Shown: positions 1 to 10,319, counted from the first letter of the stretch. The stretch is DNA of 64,000 nt from JALORV01 sp035429805 (GCA_035429805.1 DAOMFL010000005.1:1-64000), one strand, 5' to 3'. Numbers and translations: made by a program. Notes: generated by a model from the letters alone, not told the origin.

Positions 1-2
1 CG

Positions 3-386
3 CTGCGCCGCCATCCGCTGGCGCTGCTGCGCGAGCGCTTCAACGCGAAGGGCTATCTCACGGCCGCCGGCGTCGGCAACGCACGCGACCAGCAGCGCGT
101 GCGCACCACCGGCATCGTCACCTGCCGCCAGCGGCCGAGCACCGCGAGCGGAGTCACCTTTGTCACCATCGAGGACGAAACCGGCACCGTTAACGTCGTC
201 GTCTGGAACACCACCGGCGAGAAGTACCGCCGCGCGATGCTGGGTTCAACGCTGCTGACGGTCTACGGCCACGTCGAGCGCGTGACGACCGGCGTCACGC
301 CGATCGTGCACCTGATCGCGTCACGGCTCGAGGATCACTCGTCGCTGCTCGGCGGGCTGCTCGCCCCGAGCCATGACTTTCACTGA
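3..386 (+). CDS. dnaE2: Error-prone DNA polymerase DnaE2 (ImuC), C-terminal fragment
   Basis: The window opens inside a reading frame whose last 127 residues are visible. They contain the linker LRRHPLALLRERF and an OB-fold-like segment with TTGIVTCRQRP, VTFVTIEDETG and VNVVVW, which are typical of the C-terminus of the second DNA polymerase III alpha subunit, DnaE2/ImuC. In known systems this enzyme works with ImuA and ImuB in SOS-induced translesion synthesis. The catalytic PHP and palm domains lie outside the window, so activity cannot be judged. The gene ends four bases before the convergent stop of the NADH dehydrogenase gene. The replicative DnaE has a similar OB domain, but the short tail ending in HDFH fits DnaE2 better. 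Confidence 0.85.
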   Translation: MRRHPLALLRERFNAKGYLTAAGVGNARDQQRVRTTGIVTCRQRPSTASGVTFVTIEDETGTVNVVVWNTTGEKYRRAMLGSTLLTVYGHVERVTTGVTPIVHLIASRLEDHSSLLGGLLAPSHDFH

Positions 387-390
387 AGAC

Positions 391-1710
391 TCAGTGCAGC
401 TTGACGCGCGGTTCGACCCGTCCGCGCATCTGACGCCCCAGCGTATCGAGCCCGACCCGTACGACACCGTGGATCGAGATCTGGTGCAGCTTGTAGAGCG
501 ATGCGTACATCGCACGCGCGATCAGGCCCTGGATCAGCATGCTGCCACCGATCAGCCGCCCCATCAGTGTGCCGACGGCCGAGAGTTCGCCCAGCGATAC
601 GAGCGAACCAAAGTCGTGAAAGCGAAACTCCGGCAAAGGACGCCCGGCGAGCCGGGCCGTCATCGACTTCAACAAGAGATTCGACTGCTGGCGCGCGACC
701 TGCGCGCGCGGCGGCAGCAGCGTTCCGGCGGTGTGTCCGAGCCAGGGTGCGGCAGCGCAGTCACCGAACGCGAAGATCGCAGGGTCGCGCGTCGTCTGCA
801 GCGACGGGCCGACGACCAGCTGGTTCGCGCGATTGACTTCGAGGTCGAGCGTGCCCAGCACGGCGGACGCCTTGATTCCGGCGGCCCAGACGACGAGGTC
901 GGCGGGAATGAAGTCACCGCCCGCCGTCCGCACGCCTTCCGTATCGACCCCGATGACACGCTGGCTGGCCCGCACGTCGATATCGAGCCGTTGCAGCAAG
1001 TCGGTGGCTGCGGCTGCCAGGTGTTCGGACAGCGGCGGCAGGATGCGTGGGGCCGCTTCGAGGATCGTGATGCGGATGTTGCGGGCGGGATCGAGGTGGT
1101 CGAGTCCGTAGCCCGCATGCTCGCGCGTCGTCTGCCGCAGTTCCGCCGCCAGTTCGACGCCCGTCGCGCCGGCGCCGATGATGACGATGCGCACTTCGGC
1201 GCCCTCGCCGGCCGCGGCGCGCGCATCGGCACGCACGCAGGCCGCCAGCAGCCGGCGATGGAACCGCTCCGCGTCCTCACGCATGTCGAGCGCGATCGCG
1301 TGCTCCGCCACGCCCGGAATACCGAAATCGTTGCTGACGCTGCCGATGCACAGGATCAACGTGTCGTAGGCGAACGTCCGGCGCGGCAGGATCTCGTCAC
1401 CTTCGGGCGCGCGAACGGCGCCGACGACGATTTCGCGCGCAGTGCGGTCGAGCCCTTCGAGCGTCCCCTGCGCAAAGCGGAACCCGTGCCAGTGGGCGAT
1501 CGCAGGATAGTCGAGGTCGTGCGCGTCGGCATCCATGCGACCGGCCGCCACCTCGTGCAGCAGCGGCTTCCACACATGGGTCGCATGCTGGTCGATCAGC
1601 GTCACCTGCACCGGTCCACGGCGGCCGTAACGATCGCCGAGCTTGACCGCCAGCGGCAGGCCGCCCGCTCCACCGCCGACGATGACGATGCGGTGCGCGT
1701 GTTCGGTCAT
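391..1710 (-). CDS. ndh: Type II NADH dehydrogenase (FAD-dependent NADH:quinone oxidoreductase)
   Basis: A 439-residue, single-subunit, non-proton-pumping NADH dehydrogenase that would pass electrons from NADH to quinone at the inner membrane. Two Rossmann nucleotide-binding motifs are visible: IVIVGGGAGGLPLA at the N-terminus for FAD and IVIIGAGATGVELA near residue 170 for NADH. An FGDCAA motif near residue 305 is the usual second FAD contact. The C-terminus has a hydrophobic, amphipathic stretch around GGSMLIQGLIARAMY that could seat it on the membrane. Length is normal for NDH-2. The ATG overlaps the hutI stop codon (ATGA, 1707-1710), so it should be co-translated as the last gene of the histidine operon. 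That position makes metabolic sense, because histidine breakdown feeds glutamate and NADH production, but the link is inferred. Confidence 0.88.
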   Translation of the reverse strand: MTEHAHRIVIVGGGAGGLPLAVKLGDRYGRRGPVQVTLIDQHATHVWKPLLHEVAAGRMDADAHDLDYPAIAHWHGFRFAQGTLEGLDRTAREIVVGAVRAPEGDEILPRRTFAYDTLILCIGSVSNDFGIPGVAEHAIALDMREDAERFHRRLLAACVRADARAAAGEGAEVRIVIIGAGATGVELAAELRQTTREHAGYGLDHLDPARNIRITILEAAPRILPPLSEHLAAAATDLLQRLDIDVRASQRVIGVDTEGVRTAGGDFIPADLVVWAAGIKASAVLGTLDLEVNRANQLVVGPSLQTTRDPAIFAFGDCAAAPWLGHTAGTLLPPRAQVARQQSNLLLKSMTARLAGRPLPEFRFHDFGSLVSLGELSAVGTLMGRLIGGSMLIQGLIARAMYASLYKLHQISIHGVVRVGLDTLGRQMRGRVEPRVKLH

Positions 1711-2912
1711 GCCAGCTCCGCGCCCGCGCGAACGACCGTGCGACGCGGATTGAATCCGACCGCATAGGCGAGATCGGCCGGCCGCTCGATGTCCCACAGC
1801 ACGAAGTCGGCGCGCTTGCCGGCTTCGAGCGAACCGATCTCGCCCGCCAGGCCGAGCGCGCGCGCCGCGTGGACCGTTGCTCCGGCGAGCGCTTCGGCCG
1901 GCGTCAGGCGGAACAGCGTGCACGCCATGTTCATGGCCAGCAGCAGCGACGTCAGTGGCGACGTGCCCGGATTGCAGTCGGTGGCCACCGCCATCCTCAC
2001 GCCGGCGGCGCGCAGCGCTTCGATCGGCGGCACGCGAGTCTCGCGCAGCACGTAGAACGCGCCCGGCAGCAGCACGGCGACGGTTCCGGCCTCGGCCATC
2101 GCGTCGATGCCGGCGGGCGAGAGCCATTCGAGGTGATCGGCCGACAGGCCGCCGAAGCGCGCGACCAGCGCCGCGCCGCCCTGGTCCGACAGCTGTTCGG
2201 CGTGCAGCTTGACCGGCAAGCCGAGCGCGGTAGCGGCGCGGAACACACGTTCCGTCTGCGCGGGCGTGAAGCCGATCGTCTCGCAGAAGGCATCGACGGC
2301 ATCAACCAGTCCTTCATCGACCAGCGCCGGCAGCATGCGATCGCAGACTTCATCGACGTAGGCGTCGGCACGCCCCGCGAACTCGGGCGGCAGCGCATGT
2401 GCGCCAAGGAAGGTCGTGCGCACCGTCACCGGCAGTTCGCGGCCGATACGGCGCGCGACGCGAAGCATCTTGCGTTCCGTTTCGAGGTCGAGTCCGTAGC
2501 CGGACTTGATCTCGAGCGTTGTCACGCCCTCGGCCAGCAATGCGCGCACGCGCTTGACGCTGGCTGCGTAGAGATCCTCGTCGGACGCCGCCCGCGTCGC
2601 TCGGACGGTCGACACGATGCCGCCTCCGCGCTGCGCGATTTCCGCGTAGCTCGCGCCGTTCAGGCGCGCATCGAACTCGTCACTGCGGTTGCCGGCGTAG
2701 ACGATGTGCGTGTGGCAATCGACGAGGCCCGGCGTGATCCAGGCACCGCCGCCGTCGGTGCGCCGCGCGGCCTGGAGGTCCGAAGGCAGGTCGGCCGCGC
2801 GGCCGACCCAGGCGATGCGGCCGTCGAGCACCGCGAGTGCGCCGTTGCGGACGTCGCCGGCGTCGGCCATCGTCGCCAGATGGACGTTGGTCCACAGGCT
2901 ATCGACGCGCAC
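1707..2912 (-). CDS. hutI: Imidazolonepropionase
   Basis: Third enzyme of histidine degradation, hydrolysing 4-imidazolone-5-propionate to N-formimidoyl-L-glutamate in the cytoplasm. The amidohydrolase metal motif VDCHTHIVYAGNR sits near residue 70, KLHAEQLSDQGG carries further ligands, ATDCNPGTSP carries the conserved Asp, and the C-terminal GKRADFVLWD strand is typical of the family. A GTG at 2912 is chosen as start: it gives 401 residues, the usual HutI length, and only a 14-base overlap with hutG. An upstream in-frame start at 2981 would add 23 residues lying entirely over hutG. The gene ends in a four-base overlap with ndh, so expression is probably coupled on both sides. Confidence 0.93.
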   Translation of the reverse strand: MRVDSLWTNVHLATMADAGDVRNGALAVLDGRIAWVGRAADLPSDLQAARRTDGGGAWITPGLVDCHTHIVYAGNRSDEFDARLNGASYAEIAQRGGGIVSTVRATRAASDEDLYAASVKRVRALLAEGVTTLEIKSGYGLDLETERKMLRVARRIGRELPVTVRTTFLGAHALPPEFAGRADAYVDEVCDRMLPALVDEGLVDAVDAFCETIGFTPAQTERVFRAATALGLPVKLHAEQLSDQGGAALVARFGGLSADHLEWLSPAGIDAMAEAGTVAVLLPGAFYVLRETRVPPIEALRAAGVRMAVATDCNPGTSPLTSLLLAMNMACTLFRLTPAEALAGATVHAARALGLAGEIGSLEAGKRADFVLWDIERPADLAYAVGFNPRRTVVRAGAELA

Positions 2913-3849
2913 GCACGACTCCGTTGGCGATGCGGGCGGCGAGACGTGCGGCCACCGCCGCTGTGCGGCCGTCGATGTCAAAGCGCGGATTCATTTCGGC
3001 GATGTCTGCCAGGCGCACCTTGCCGGTCGCGCAGACGGCGTCGACCAGCGGTTCCAGCACGTCGAGCCCGACGCCCCGCGCGGCCGGCGCACTGACGCCC
3101 GGAGCCACCGCCGCCGGCAGCACATCAAGGCAAAACGTCAGATAGAGATGATCGACCGAGGCGGTGAAGGCGGACAGGGCCGGCGACGTGCCCGCCACGC
3201 TGACCGCCTCATCGAGCCGCCACATCACGTCGTGCTCCTGCGCACGCGCAAACAGCGCCTCGGTGTTCGAGTACCGGCTGACGCCAAGGCAGGCGTAGCG
3301 GAACGGCCAGCCGCGCGCCGCGCAATCGGAGGCGATCTGCAGGAACGGCGTGCCCGACGTGGCCCGCACATCGCGGCGCAGGTCGAAGTGCGCATCGAAG
3401 TTGACGATCCCGATCCGCGGCGCCCCGGACCGGCCCGCGAGGTACGCGGCCAGTCCGCTGAACGATCCCCACGCCATCTCATGGCCGCCGCCCAGCACCA
3501 GCGGGAAGCGCTGCGCGTCCAGTTCCCCTGCCACGACCGCCGCGAGCGCCTGCTGCGCGGCTTCGAGCGCGTCGCCATCGCAGACGACGTCGCCGCCATC
3601 GGCGAGTTGCGTGCACTCATGCAGCGGCATATTGCGAAGCGCATGGCGGATCGCACGCGGTCCTTCGGCCGCACCGACGCGGCCGTGATTGCGCGCTACT
3701 CCGGCGTCGCACGCGAAGCCGAGCAGTGTGATCGTCCCTGCCGCGGTCCGCCCATCGAGCGGCTGCATCACCTGATGCCAGCGGCGCCCGAGCGCGCCTT
3801 CCGCCGCATCGACGCGGCCCTGCCAGACGGACAGGTCGACCGGCGTCAC
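2899..3849 (-). CDS. hutG: Formimidoylglutamase (ureohydrolase-type HutG)
   Basis: Splits N-formimidoyl-L-glutamate into L-glutamate and formamide, the last step of the four-enzyme hut route. The 316-residue protein belongs to the arginase/agmatinase fold: GGGHEMAWG (His123), NFDAHFDLR (Asp152, His154, Asp156) and TFCLDVLPAAVAPG (Asp242) are the metal-site segments. In arginases the last segment reads SxDxD, whereas here the first of those Asp positions is Cys240. The GTG start overlaps the hutH stop (GTGA, 3846-3849). A longer open frame upstream lies entirely over hutH and is not used. No hutF, and no deformylase of the alternative five-step pathway, was seen nearby. Confidence 0.9.
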   Translation of the reverse strand: MTPVDLSVWQGRVDAAEGALGRRWHQVMQPLDGRTAAGTITLLGFACDAGVARNHGRVGAAEGPRAIRHALRNMPLHECTQLADGGDVVCDGDALEAAQQALAAVVAGELDAQRFPLVLGGGHEMAWGSFSGLAAYLAGRSGAPRIGIVNFDAHFDLRRDVRATSGTPFLQIASDCAARGWPFRYACLGVSRYSNTEALFARAQEHDVMWRLDEAVSVAGTSPALSAFTASVDHLYLTFCLDVLPAAVAPGVSAPAARGVGLDVLEPLVDAVCATGKVRLADIAEMNPRFDIDGRTAAVAARLAARIANGVVRARR

Positions 3850-5390
3850 GCGAGCGGGGCGAACAGGTCGCGGCTGCCCACGCCGAGCGCGCCCGAAGCG
3901 ACGAGCTCCGACGCTGCCGCGATGTCCGGCGCCAGGATGCGGTCGACCTCGTAGAACGGCACACGCGCCCGCAGGATCGCATGTGCCGCGGCCAGGCGCG
4001 GCGAGGTCGCGAGCGGCCGGTGGAAGTCGATGCCCTGCGCCGCGGCCAGCAGTTCGATGCCGACGATGTTCGCGGTATTGGTCGCCATCTCGTGCAGCCT
4101 GCGCGCGGCGAAGGTGGCCATGCTGACGTGGTCTTCCTGGTTGGCCGACGTCGGCAGGCTGTCGACGCTGGCCGGGTGCGCGATCGACTTGTTCTCCGAC
4201 GCCAGCGCCGCGGCCGTCACGTGCGCGATCATGAAGCCGGAGTTCACGCCCGGGTCGCGCACGAGGAACGGCGGCAGGCCCGACAGCGTCGCATCGATCA
4301 GCAACGCGATGCGACGCTCCGACAGTGCGCCGATTTCGGCGATCGCGAGCGCCAGCGTGTCGGCGGCGAAGGCGACCGGCTCGGCGTGGAAGTTTCCGCC
4401 CGACAGCACGTCGTCGGTCCCCCCGTCCCTGCCTGCGAACACCAGCGGGTTGTCCGTCACCGCATTGGCCTCGGTGAGCAGCGTGCGCGCCGCCTGCGCC
4501 ATCAGGTTGCGGCATGCACCCATCACCTGCGGCTGGCAGCGCAGGCTGTACGGGTCCTGCACGCGGTCATCGTTGACGAGGTGCGAGGCGCGGATCGCGC
4601 TGCCGGCGAGCAGCTCGCGATAGGCATGCGCGGTGGCGATCTGTCCGGCATGGCCGCGCAGTTCGTGCACGCGCGGATCGAACGGAGCGTCGCTGCCCTT
4701 GGCGGCGTCGACCGCCATCGCGCCGACGACGACGGCCGCCTCGAACACACGCTCGGCCATGAAGAGGCCGTGCAACGCGAGCGCGGTCGAGATCTGCGTG
4801 CCGTTGATCAGCGCCAGGCCCTCCTTGGCACCGAGCACGACCGGCTCGATGCCCGCGGCGGCGAGCGCCTTGCGCGCCGGCTGAAGTACGCCGTTCACGC
4901 GCACGTCACCGTCACCGAGCAGTGCCAGCGTCAGGTGCGACAGCGGCGCAAGGTCCCCCGAGGCACCGACCGAACCCTTGGCCGGCACGCACGGCACGAT
5001 GCCGGCGTTGACGAACGCGATCAGCGTCTCGACGATGCGGCGTCGTACGCCCGAGTGTCCGCGCGCCAGGCTCGCGATCTTCATCACCAGCGCGAGGCGC
5101 ACCACGTCTTCGGTGAGCAGTGGCCCGGTGCCGACCGAGTGCGAGAGGATCAGGTTGCGCTGCAGCTGCGCGAGCTCCGCATCGGGAATGCGCTTCTTCG
5201 CCAGCAGGCCGAAACCCGTATTGACGCCGTAGGCAGCGTCACCCTTCGCGACGATGCGCTGCACGGCCTGCGACGACTTCTCGACCGCCGCCCACGCGTC
5301 GGCCGCGAGCGCCACGGTCAGCGGCGCCTGCCAGACGCGCCTCAGGTCATCGAGCTGCAGCCGACCCGGTTCGATGATCAGTGCCGCCAC
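3846..5390 (-). CDS. hutH: Histidine ammonia-lyase
   Basis: First enzyme of the pathway: non-oxidative deamination of L-histidine to urocanate and ammonia. The 514-residue protein has the Ala-Ser-Gly triad at residues 143-145 (GSVGASGDLAPLSHL) that cyclises to the MIO electrophile, and the N-terminal AAYGVNTGFG with its catalytic Tyr53. The downstream segments SRYSLRCQPQVMG-like (here DPYSLRCQPQVMG) and GNFHAEPVAFAAD are also characteristic. Length is standard. The start is GTG at 5390, preceded by a GGGAG ribosome binding site, four bases after the hutU stop. Translation is tightly linked to hutU upstream and to hutG downstream. Confidence 0.96.
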   Translation of the reverse strand: MAALIIEPGRLQLDDLRRVWQAPLTVALAADAWAAVEKSSQAVQRIVAKGDAAYGVNTGFGLLAKKRIPDAELAQLQRNLILSHSVGTGPLLTEDVVRLALVMKIASLARGHSGVRRRIVETLIAFVNAGIVPCVPAKGSVGASGDLAPLSHLTLALLGDGDVRVNGVLQPARKALAAAGIEPVVLGAKEGLALINGTQISTALALHGLFMAERVFEAAVVVGAMAVDAAKGSDAPFDPRVHELRGHAGQIATAHAYRELLAGSAIRASHLVNDDRVQDPYSLRCQPQVMGACRNLMAQAARTLLTEANAVTDNPLVFAGRDGGTDDVLSGGNFHAEPVAFAADTLALAIAEIGALSERRIALLIDATLSGLPPFLVRDPGVNSGFMIAHVTAAALASENKSIAHPASVDSLPTSANQEDHVSMATFAARRLHEMATNTANIVGIELLAAAQGIDFHRPLATSPRLAAAHAILRARVPFYEVDRILAPDIAAASELVASGALGVGSRDLFAPLA

Positions 5391-5394
5391 GCGT

Positions 5395-7113
<1,719 letters not shown>

Positions 7114-7148
7114 CGTCGTTCTCCTGTCGGCTCGAACGGGGGTCGCCG

Positions 7149-7170
7149 ACTGTAGGCCGAAATCCACAGT
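7149..7170 (-). promoter_or_regulatory. Candidate operator upstream of hutU
   Basis: A 22-base imperfect inverted repeat lies about 36-57 bases before the hutU ATG. Its outer arms ACTGT and ACAGT are perfect, and the next bases (AGG against CC) pair with one base out of register. Its place between the preceding gene and the operon start suits a repressor or activator site. It does not clearly match the published HutC consensus, and no matching core promoter was recognised. This is a weak call based on symmetry and position only. Confidence 0.25.
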
Positions 7171-7247
7171 CCTGCATCCACTCAAGTGCGCCGCCTCCTG
7201 GCGCCCGCCCTGCAATGGCGGCGCCGCGAAGCGGCCGCAACCCCGGC

Positions 7248-8909
7248 TCAGGGGCGGTCGCGCGAGCGCCAGACGTCGAGCAGCGCCACGAATTTGGCGC
7301 GCGTCGGAAGACGTTCATCCGACAACGCATCAAGGAAGTCGGACATGCGCTTCGCCTTGCTCAGCGTGTAGATCGTCATCAGTGTCGCAATGGCCAGCAC
7401 CACGAGGAAGATCAGCACGCGGCGCCCGATCGGGCTATCGGCCTCGGCCAGCAGGTTCATGCCGAGGAAGCCGGTCGCCACCGTGCCGATCAGCCCGAAG
7501 GTCGTCACCACCGTGAGCCTGACGACGGTGTTGGCCTGGCGGCGCAGGTTGTCGCCCTCGAGGTAGGTGTTCATCTCGCTGATGCGCTCCTTGACCTCGG
7601 CGTACAGCGGGTCCAGCCCCAGATGCTCGGAACACAGCTGGAACAGCGCTTTTGCCTGCGCCTGTTCCGAGACCTCGTGAAACCAGTAGCGATGCGTGAA
7701 GCGAAGGAAGATCTCGAAGTTCTGGCGGATCGCGCGCTTGAACTGCCTGATGCTGTCGGCGTCGGCGATGTCCAGGCGCTTCAGCGCGTCGGCCAGGCGG
7801 TCGGAGAACATCAGCAGCGCCGCCTTCTGGAAATGCGCGATCAGGAAGAGCAGGAAGTGCTGATGGCGGAACTGTCCGAGCACGCCCCGCTCGCTGTCGC
7901 GGAAATAGGCGGAATGCGCGTCCCCGACAACGACCAGCGCATGACCGCAGCTCAGATAGCGGGTCTGCGGCGCCCGGCCCGAACCGCACCAGTAGCGGTC
8001 GTAGCAGTGGCGGGCCTCGAAGTCGCCGAGATGTGATTCCGAATAGGGAATGTCGTCGCCCGATCCCGTCACCAGGCCGAGGCGGATGAAGTCGGCGCGC
8101 GTCAGCGCAGCGGGATCGTCGACGGCCACGTACGCCAGCAGCGGCATCCGGTAGTACTCGAGCTGCCGGTAGCGGATCAGCCCCTTGACGTCGACGTTCT
8201 CGGGCAGCAGCGGCTTCAGCAGGAACGCCCACTGCGCGCCGATGCGCGGCGCCCGGTGCTCGCCGACATAGGCCAGGAAGCGCGCCCGCTCGTTGGTGTC
8301 CGAGGCGGCCAGCACCCGACCGTCGGGCGCCAGCCATTCGAAGCTTGCGGTCGAATGCAGACCCTGCTGCTGCTCGTCCCAGCCTGCAGGGTAGGCACGG
8401 CCGAGGCGGTACATGATCTCCTGCGCCTGCGACAGCGTCAGGTCGTCGGCATGGACCTCGACGTTCAAGAGCACGACATCGATGTCGTAGAAGAAGTACA
8501 GGTCGACATGCACGATCCGCAGCGTCACCGGCGGCTCGCCTGCGCCGATCACGACCCGCACGGCGGCGACATCGTCGCGACGGAACACCCGCATCGGCGA
8601 AACGCCGGGGCCACGCTCGGGACCGCCGGCTTCCTTTCCGTTGCCGCGCCGTACGCGTCCCTCGCCGTAGAGGAAGCGCTGCACATACGGCAGAAAGGTC
8701 ACGAACTCGTTGTAGTGGCGCTCCTGGAACTCGGTCGGGTCACCGGTGAACTCATCGATGACGGCGTGCCATGGACAGTCGGCGCCACCTTCTTCCAGCA
8801 CTTCCCAGTGGCGCTGGATCTGGCTGTCAGGACGCAGCGGCAGCAGCTGCAGCGGCCACAGCAGGATCTGCCGGTAGTGGTGAACGCGCATGCTCGCGGT
8901 GCTTTCCAT
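7248..8909 (-). CDS. CorA-like (2-TM-GxN) membrane protein
   Basis: A 553-residue protein with a long soluble N-terminal part and two membrane helices near the C-terminus. The first helix ends in FLGMNLLAEADSP, matching the Gly-Met-Asn signature that lines the mouth of CorA-type Mg2+/Co2+ channels. The second helix (RRVLIFLVVLAIATLMTIYTL) follows after a short loop, and a basic tail comes last, as in CorA. The protein is much longer than canonical CorA (about 320 residues) and its N-terminal 400 residues are not recognisable as the CorA funnel. A role in divalent cation transport is therefore inferred from topology and the GMN motif only. A strong GGAGGAG ribosome binding site precedes the ATG at 8909. 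It may be read independently of the hut genes downstream. Confidence 0.6.
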   Translation of the reverse strand: MESTASMRVHHYRQILLWPLQLLPLRPDSQIQRHWEVLEEGGADCPWHAVIDEFTGDPTEFQERHYNEFVTFLPYVQRFLYGEGRVRRGNGKEAGGPERGPGVSPMRVFRRDDVAAVRVVIGAGEPPVTLRIVHVDLYFFYDIDVVLLNVEVHADDLTLSQAQEIMYRLGRAYPAGWDEQQQGLHSTASFEWLAPDGRVLAASDTNERARFLAYVGEHRAPRIGAQWAFLLKPLLPENVDVKGLIRYRQLEYYRMPLLAYVAVDDPAALTRADFIRLGLVTGSGDDIPYSESHLGDFEARHCYDRYWCGSGRAPQTRYLSCGHALVVVGDAHSAYFRDSERGVLGQFRHQHFLLFLIAHFQKAALLMFSDRLADALKRLDIADADSIRQFKRAIRQNFEIFLRFTHRYWFHEVSEQAQAKALFQLCSEHLGLDPLYAEVKERISEMNTYLEGDNLRRQANTVVRLTVVTTFGLIGTVATGFLGMNLLAEADSPIGRRVLIFLVVLAIATLMTIYTLSKAKRMSDFLDALSDERLPTRAKFVALLDVWRSRDRP

Positions 8910-9282
8910 CGCTGCTCCTCCGATATCTGCAACCGCAGAGCGTCGTCGGCGCCAAGGCGCGCTGGAATTGGAGCCGCTTGTACGCCGGATGTCCAGCGGC
9001 GTCGCGGGCGCGCTTCGCCGAACTCCTCCGGAGGTGCGAGGTCATGTATTGGCGGGCAGGTGCGCCACGCCGCGCCGTGAAGGACCGTCACACCAGAACT
9101 ACTGGCTTCTATTGAAACCGATTGCGCTTCGTGCGTTCGAACAGCAGAAGTCGACCCTTAGCCCGTCGGTGAATTCCCAAATCGGCCGTCGACTTCATCT
9201 TGAAAGCCGCCATCCGTCAGATCGGCAGATCGCGCCCCAAGAGGTCACCGCCGCATTTGGAAGGCGGTCCCTCCATCTCGGC
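8910..9282. other. Intergenic region, 373 bases, no gene recognised
   Basis: Lies between the CorA-like gene and the end of the lysR gene, both on the minus strand. Apart from the ribosome binding site of the CorA-like gene at its left edge, no supported coding frame, RNA gene or convincing promoter was found. Open frames crossing it are short or continuations of shadows of neighbouring genes. Confidence 0.5.
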
Positions 9283-10257
9283 TCACTTGCGTTGCCGTCC
9301 CCGACGCCGCGATGCAGTCGCCGCCTCCAGTTCCTTGCGACTGAGCACGAAGGCAGGCGCATCTTCGAGGCGCGCGACCGCCAGGTCGATGAACGCTCGT
9401 ACCCGCTTCGGCTGCGCGACCCGGCTGCCGTAGTAAAGGTAGACGCCGTAGTGCTGGCTGACGTAAGACACCAGCAACGGCACGAGACGCCCCTCCCGTA
9501 TGTGCTGGGTCGCCGACAGGTTCGTTAGCTGCCCGATCACCTGCCCGGCAAGCACGAGCTGCAGTTCGAGATCGAGATCATTCGACGAGAGCGCCGGCGG
9601 AAGACGGTGCTCGTGGATCGCCCCGTCGTGGCTGAGATACCACGGTTCAAGCTGACCCGAGACCGTGTTGCGAAAGACGCTGCACCGATGAGATGACAGG
9701 TCTGCCGGCGTCGTGGGAATGCCGTGGCTTTCCAGGTAAGCCGGTGCAGCGCAAACAATCAGCTGCAAGGGGAAGAGTCGCCGCGCCACCAGACCTCCGC
9801 CCGGGTGATGAACGCCGATGCGGAAGCCCAGATCCACGCGCTCCTGCACCCAGTCCCCGACCGCATCCTCGAGCACGACGTCGGGCTGGACCGCCGGATG
9901 CATCCGGCAGAACTCCTCGAGCAACGGCGCCAGCACCGGCGCGAAGGACGACTTGGGACCTGCGACCCGTAGCGGCCCGGCGATCGCGTGGCGCGCCTCC
10001 TTCGCCTGAGTCAACGCGCCTTCCAGCGAGGCGAGCGCTGGAACGGCTTGCTCCAGCAGGTGCCGGCCTTCTTCGGTCACCGCCAGGCTGCGCGTCGTGC
10101 GATGCAGGATGCGGACACCCAGGTGACGCTCCAGTTGACCGATGGCATGACTCGCTGCCTGCGGCGTGATGCCCTGTGCAAAGGCCGCCTTGCGGATGCT
10201 GCCGAGTTCAACGGCCTTGGCGAAAGACGAGATGGCGCGCAGTTCGTTGAACGGCAT
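9283..10257 (-). CDS. LysR-family transcriptional regulator
   Basis: A 324-residue regulator with an N-terminal winged helix-turn-helix (FAKAVELGSIRKAAFAQGITPQ, then ASHAIGQLERHLGVRILHRTTR, split here for length) and a C-terminal periplasmic-binding-protein-like effector domain (GPLRVAGPKSSFAPVLAP, later GLVARRLFPLQLIVCAAPAYL). The shape resembles the subgroup that controls divergent dehydrogenase or hydrolase genes. It is transcribed away from the alpha/beta hydrolase block, with three half-sites and its own promoter in the shared intergenic region. Autoregulation and control of the divergent genes are therefore likely by analogy. The basic tail RRRGRQRK is unusual but unexplained. The effector is unknown. 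Confidence 0.9.
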   Translation of the reverse strand: MPFNELRAISSFAKAVELGSIRKAAFAQGITPQAASHAIGQLERHLGVRILHRTTRSLAVTEEGRHLLEQAVPALASLEGALTQAKEARHAIAGPLRVAGPKSSFAPVLAPLLEEFCRMHPAVQPDVVLEDAVGDWVQERVDLGFRIGVHHPGGGLVARRLFPLQLIVCAAPAYLESHGIPTTPADLSSHRCSVFRNTVSGQLEPWYLSHDGAIHEHRLPPALSSNDLDLELQLVLAGQVIGQLTNLSATQHIREGRLVPLLVSYVSQHYGVYLYYGSRVAQPKRVRAFIDLAVARLEDAPAFVLSRKELEAATASRRRGRQRK

Positions 10258-10285
10258 GGGATGTGGACCCGGTGGTCACCCAGCC

Positions 10286-10310
10286 TTTGATTATCAAACA
10301 CCGTTTGATA
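10286..10310. promoter_or_regulatory. Three alternating LysR-type half-sites (candidate operator)
   Basis: Three copies of the hexamer TTTGAT in alternating orientation occur in 24 bases: TTTGAT at 10286-10291, ATCAAA at 10293-10298 and TTTGAT at 10304-10309. The second and third extend to a perfect palindrome with arms TATCAAAC (10292-10299) and GTTTGATA (10303-10310) around a three-base centre. This fits the T-N11-A architecture of LysR regulators. It lies between lysR and the divergent hydrolase gene and overlaps the likely lysR promoter. Confidence 0.6.
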
Positions 10311-10319
10311 CTGGTGCAA
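10290..10319 (-). promoter_or_regulatory. Candidate sigma70 promoter of the lysR gene
   Basis: On the minus strand TTGCAC (10314-10319) and GATAAT (10290-10295) are separated by 18 bases, about 33 bases before the lysR start. The -10 box and spacer are covered by the palindromic half-sites, an arrangement expected for autorepression. Read by eye only. Confidence 0.45.

Noticed and set aside
373..1767. 464-codon plus-strand frame
   Set aside because: Antisense to ndh, composed of shadow-type sequence without domains.
2899..4515. 538-codon frame ending with hutG
   Set aside because: The upstream part lies over hutH in a different frame; GTG 3849 overlapping the hutH stop is a better start.
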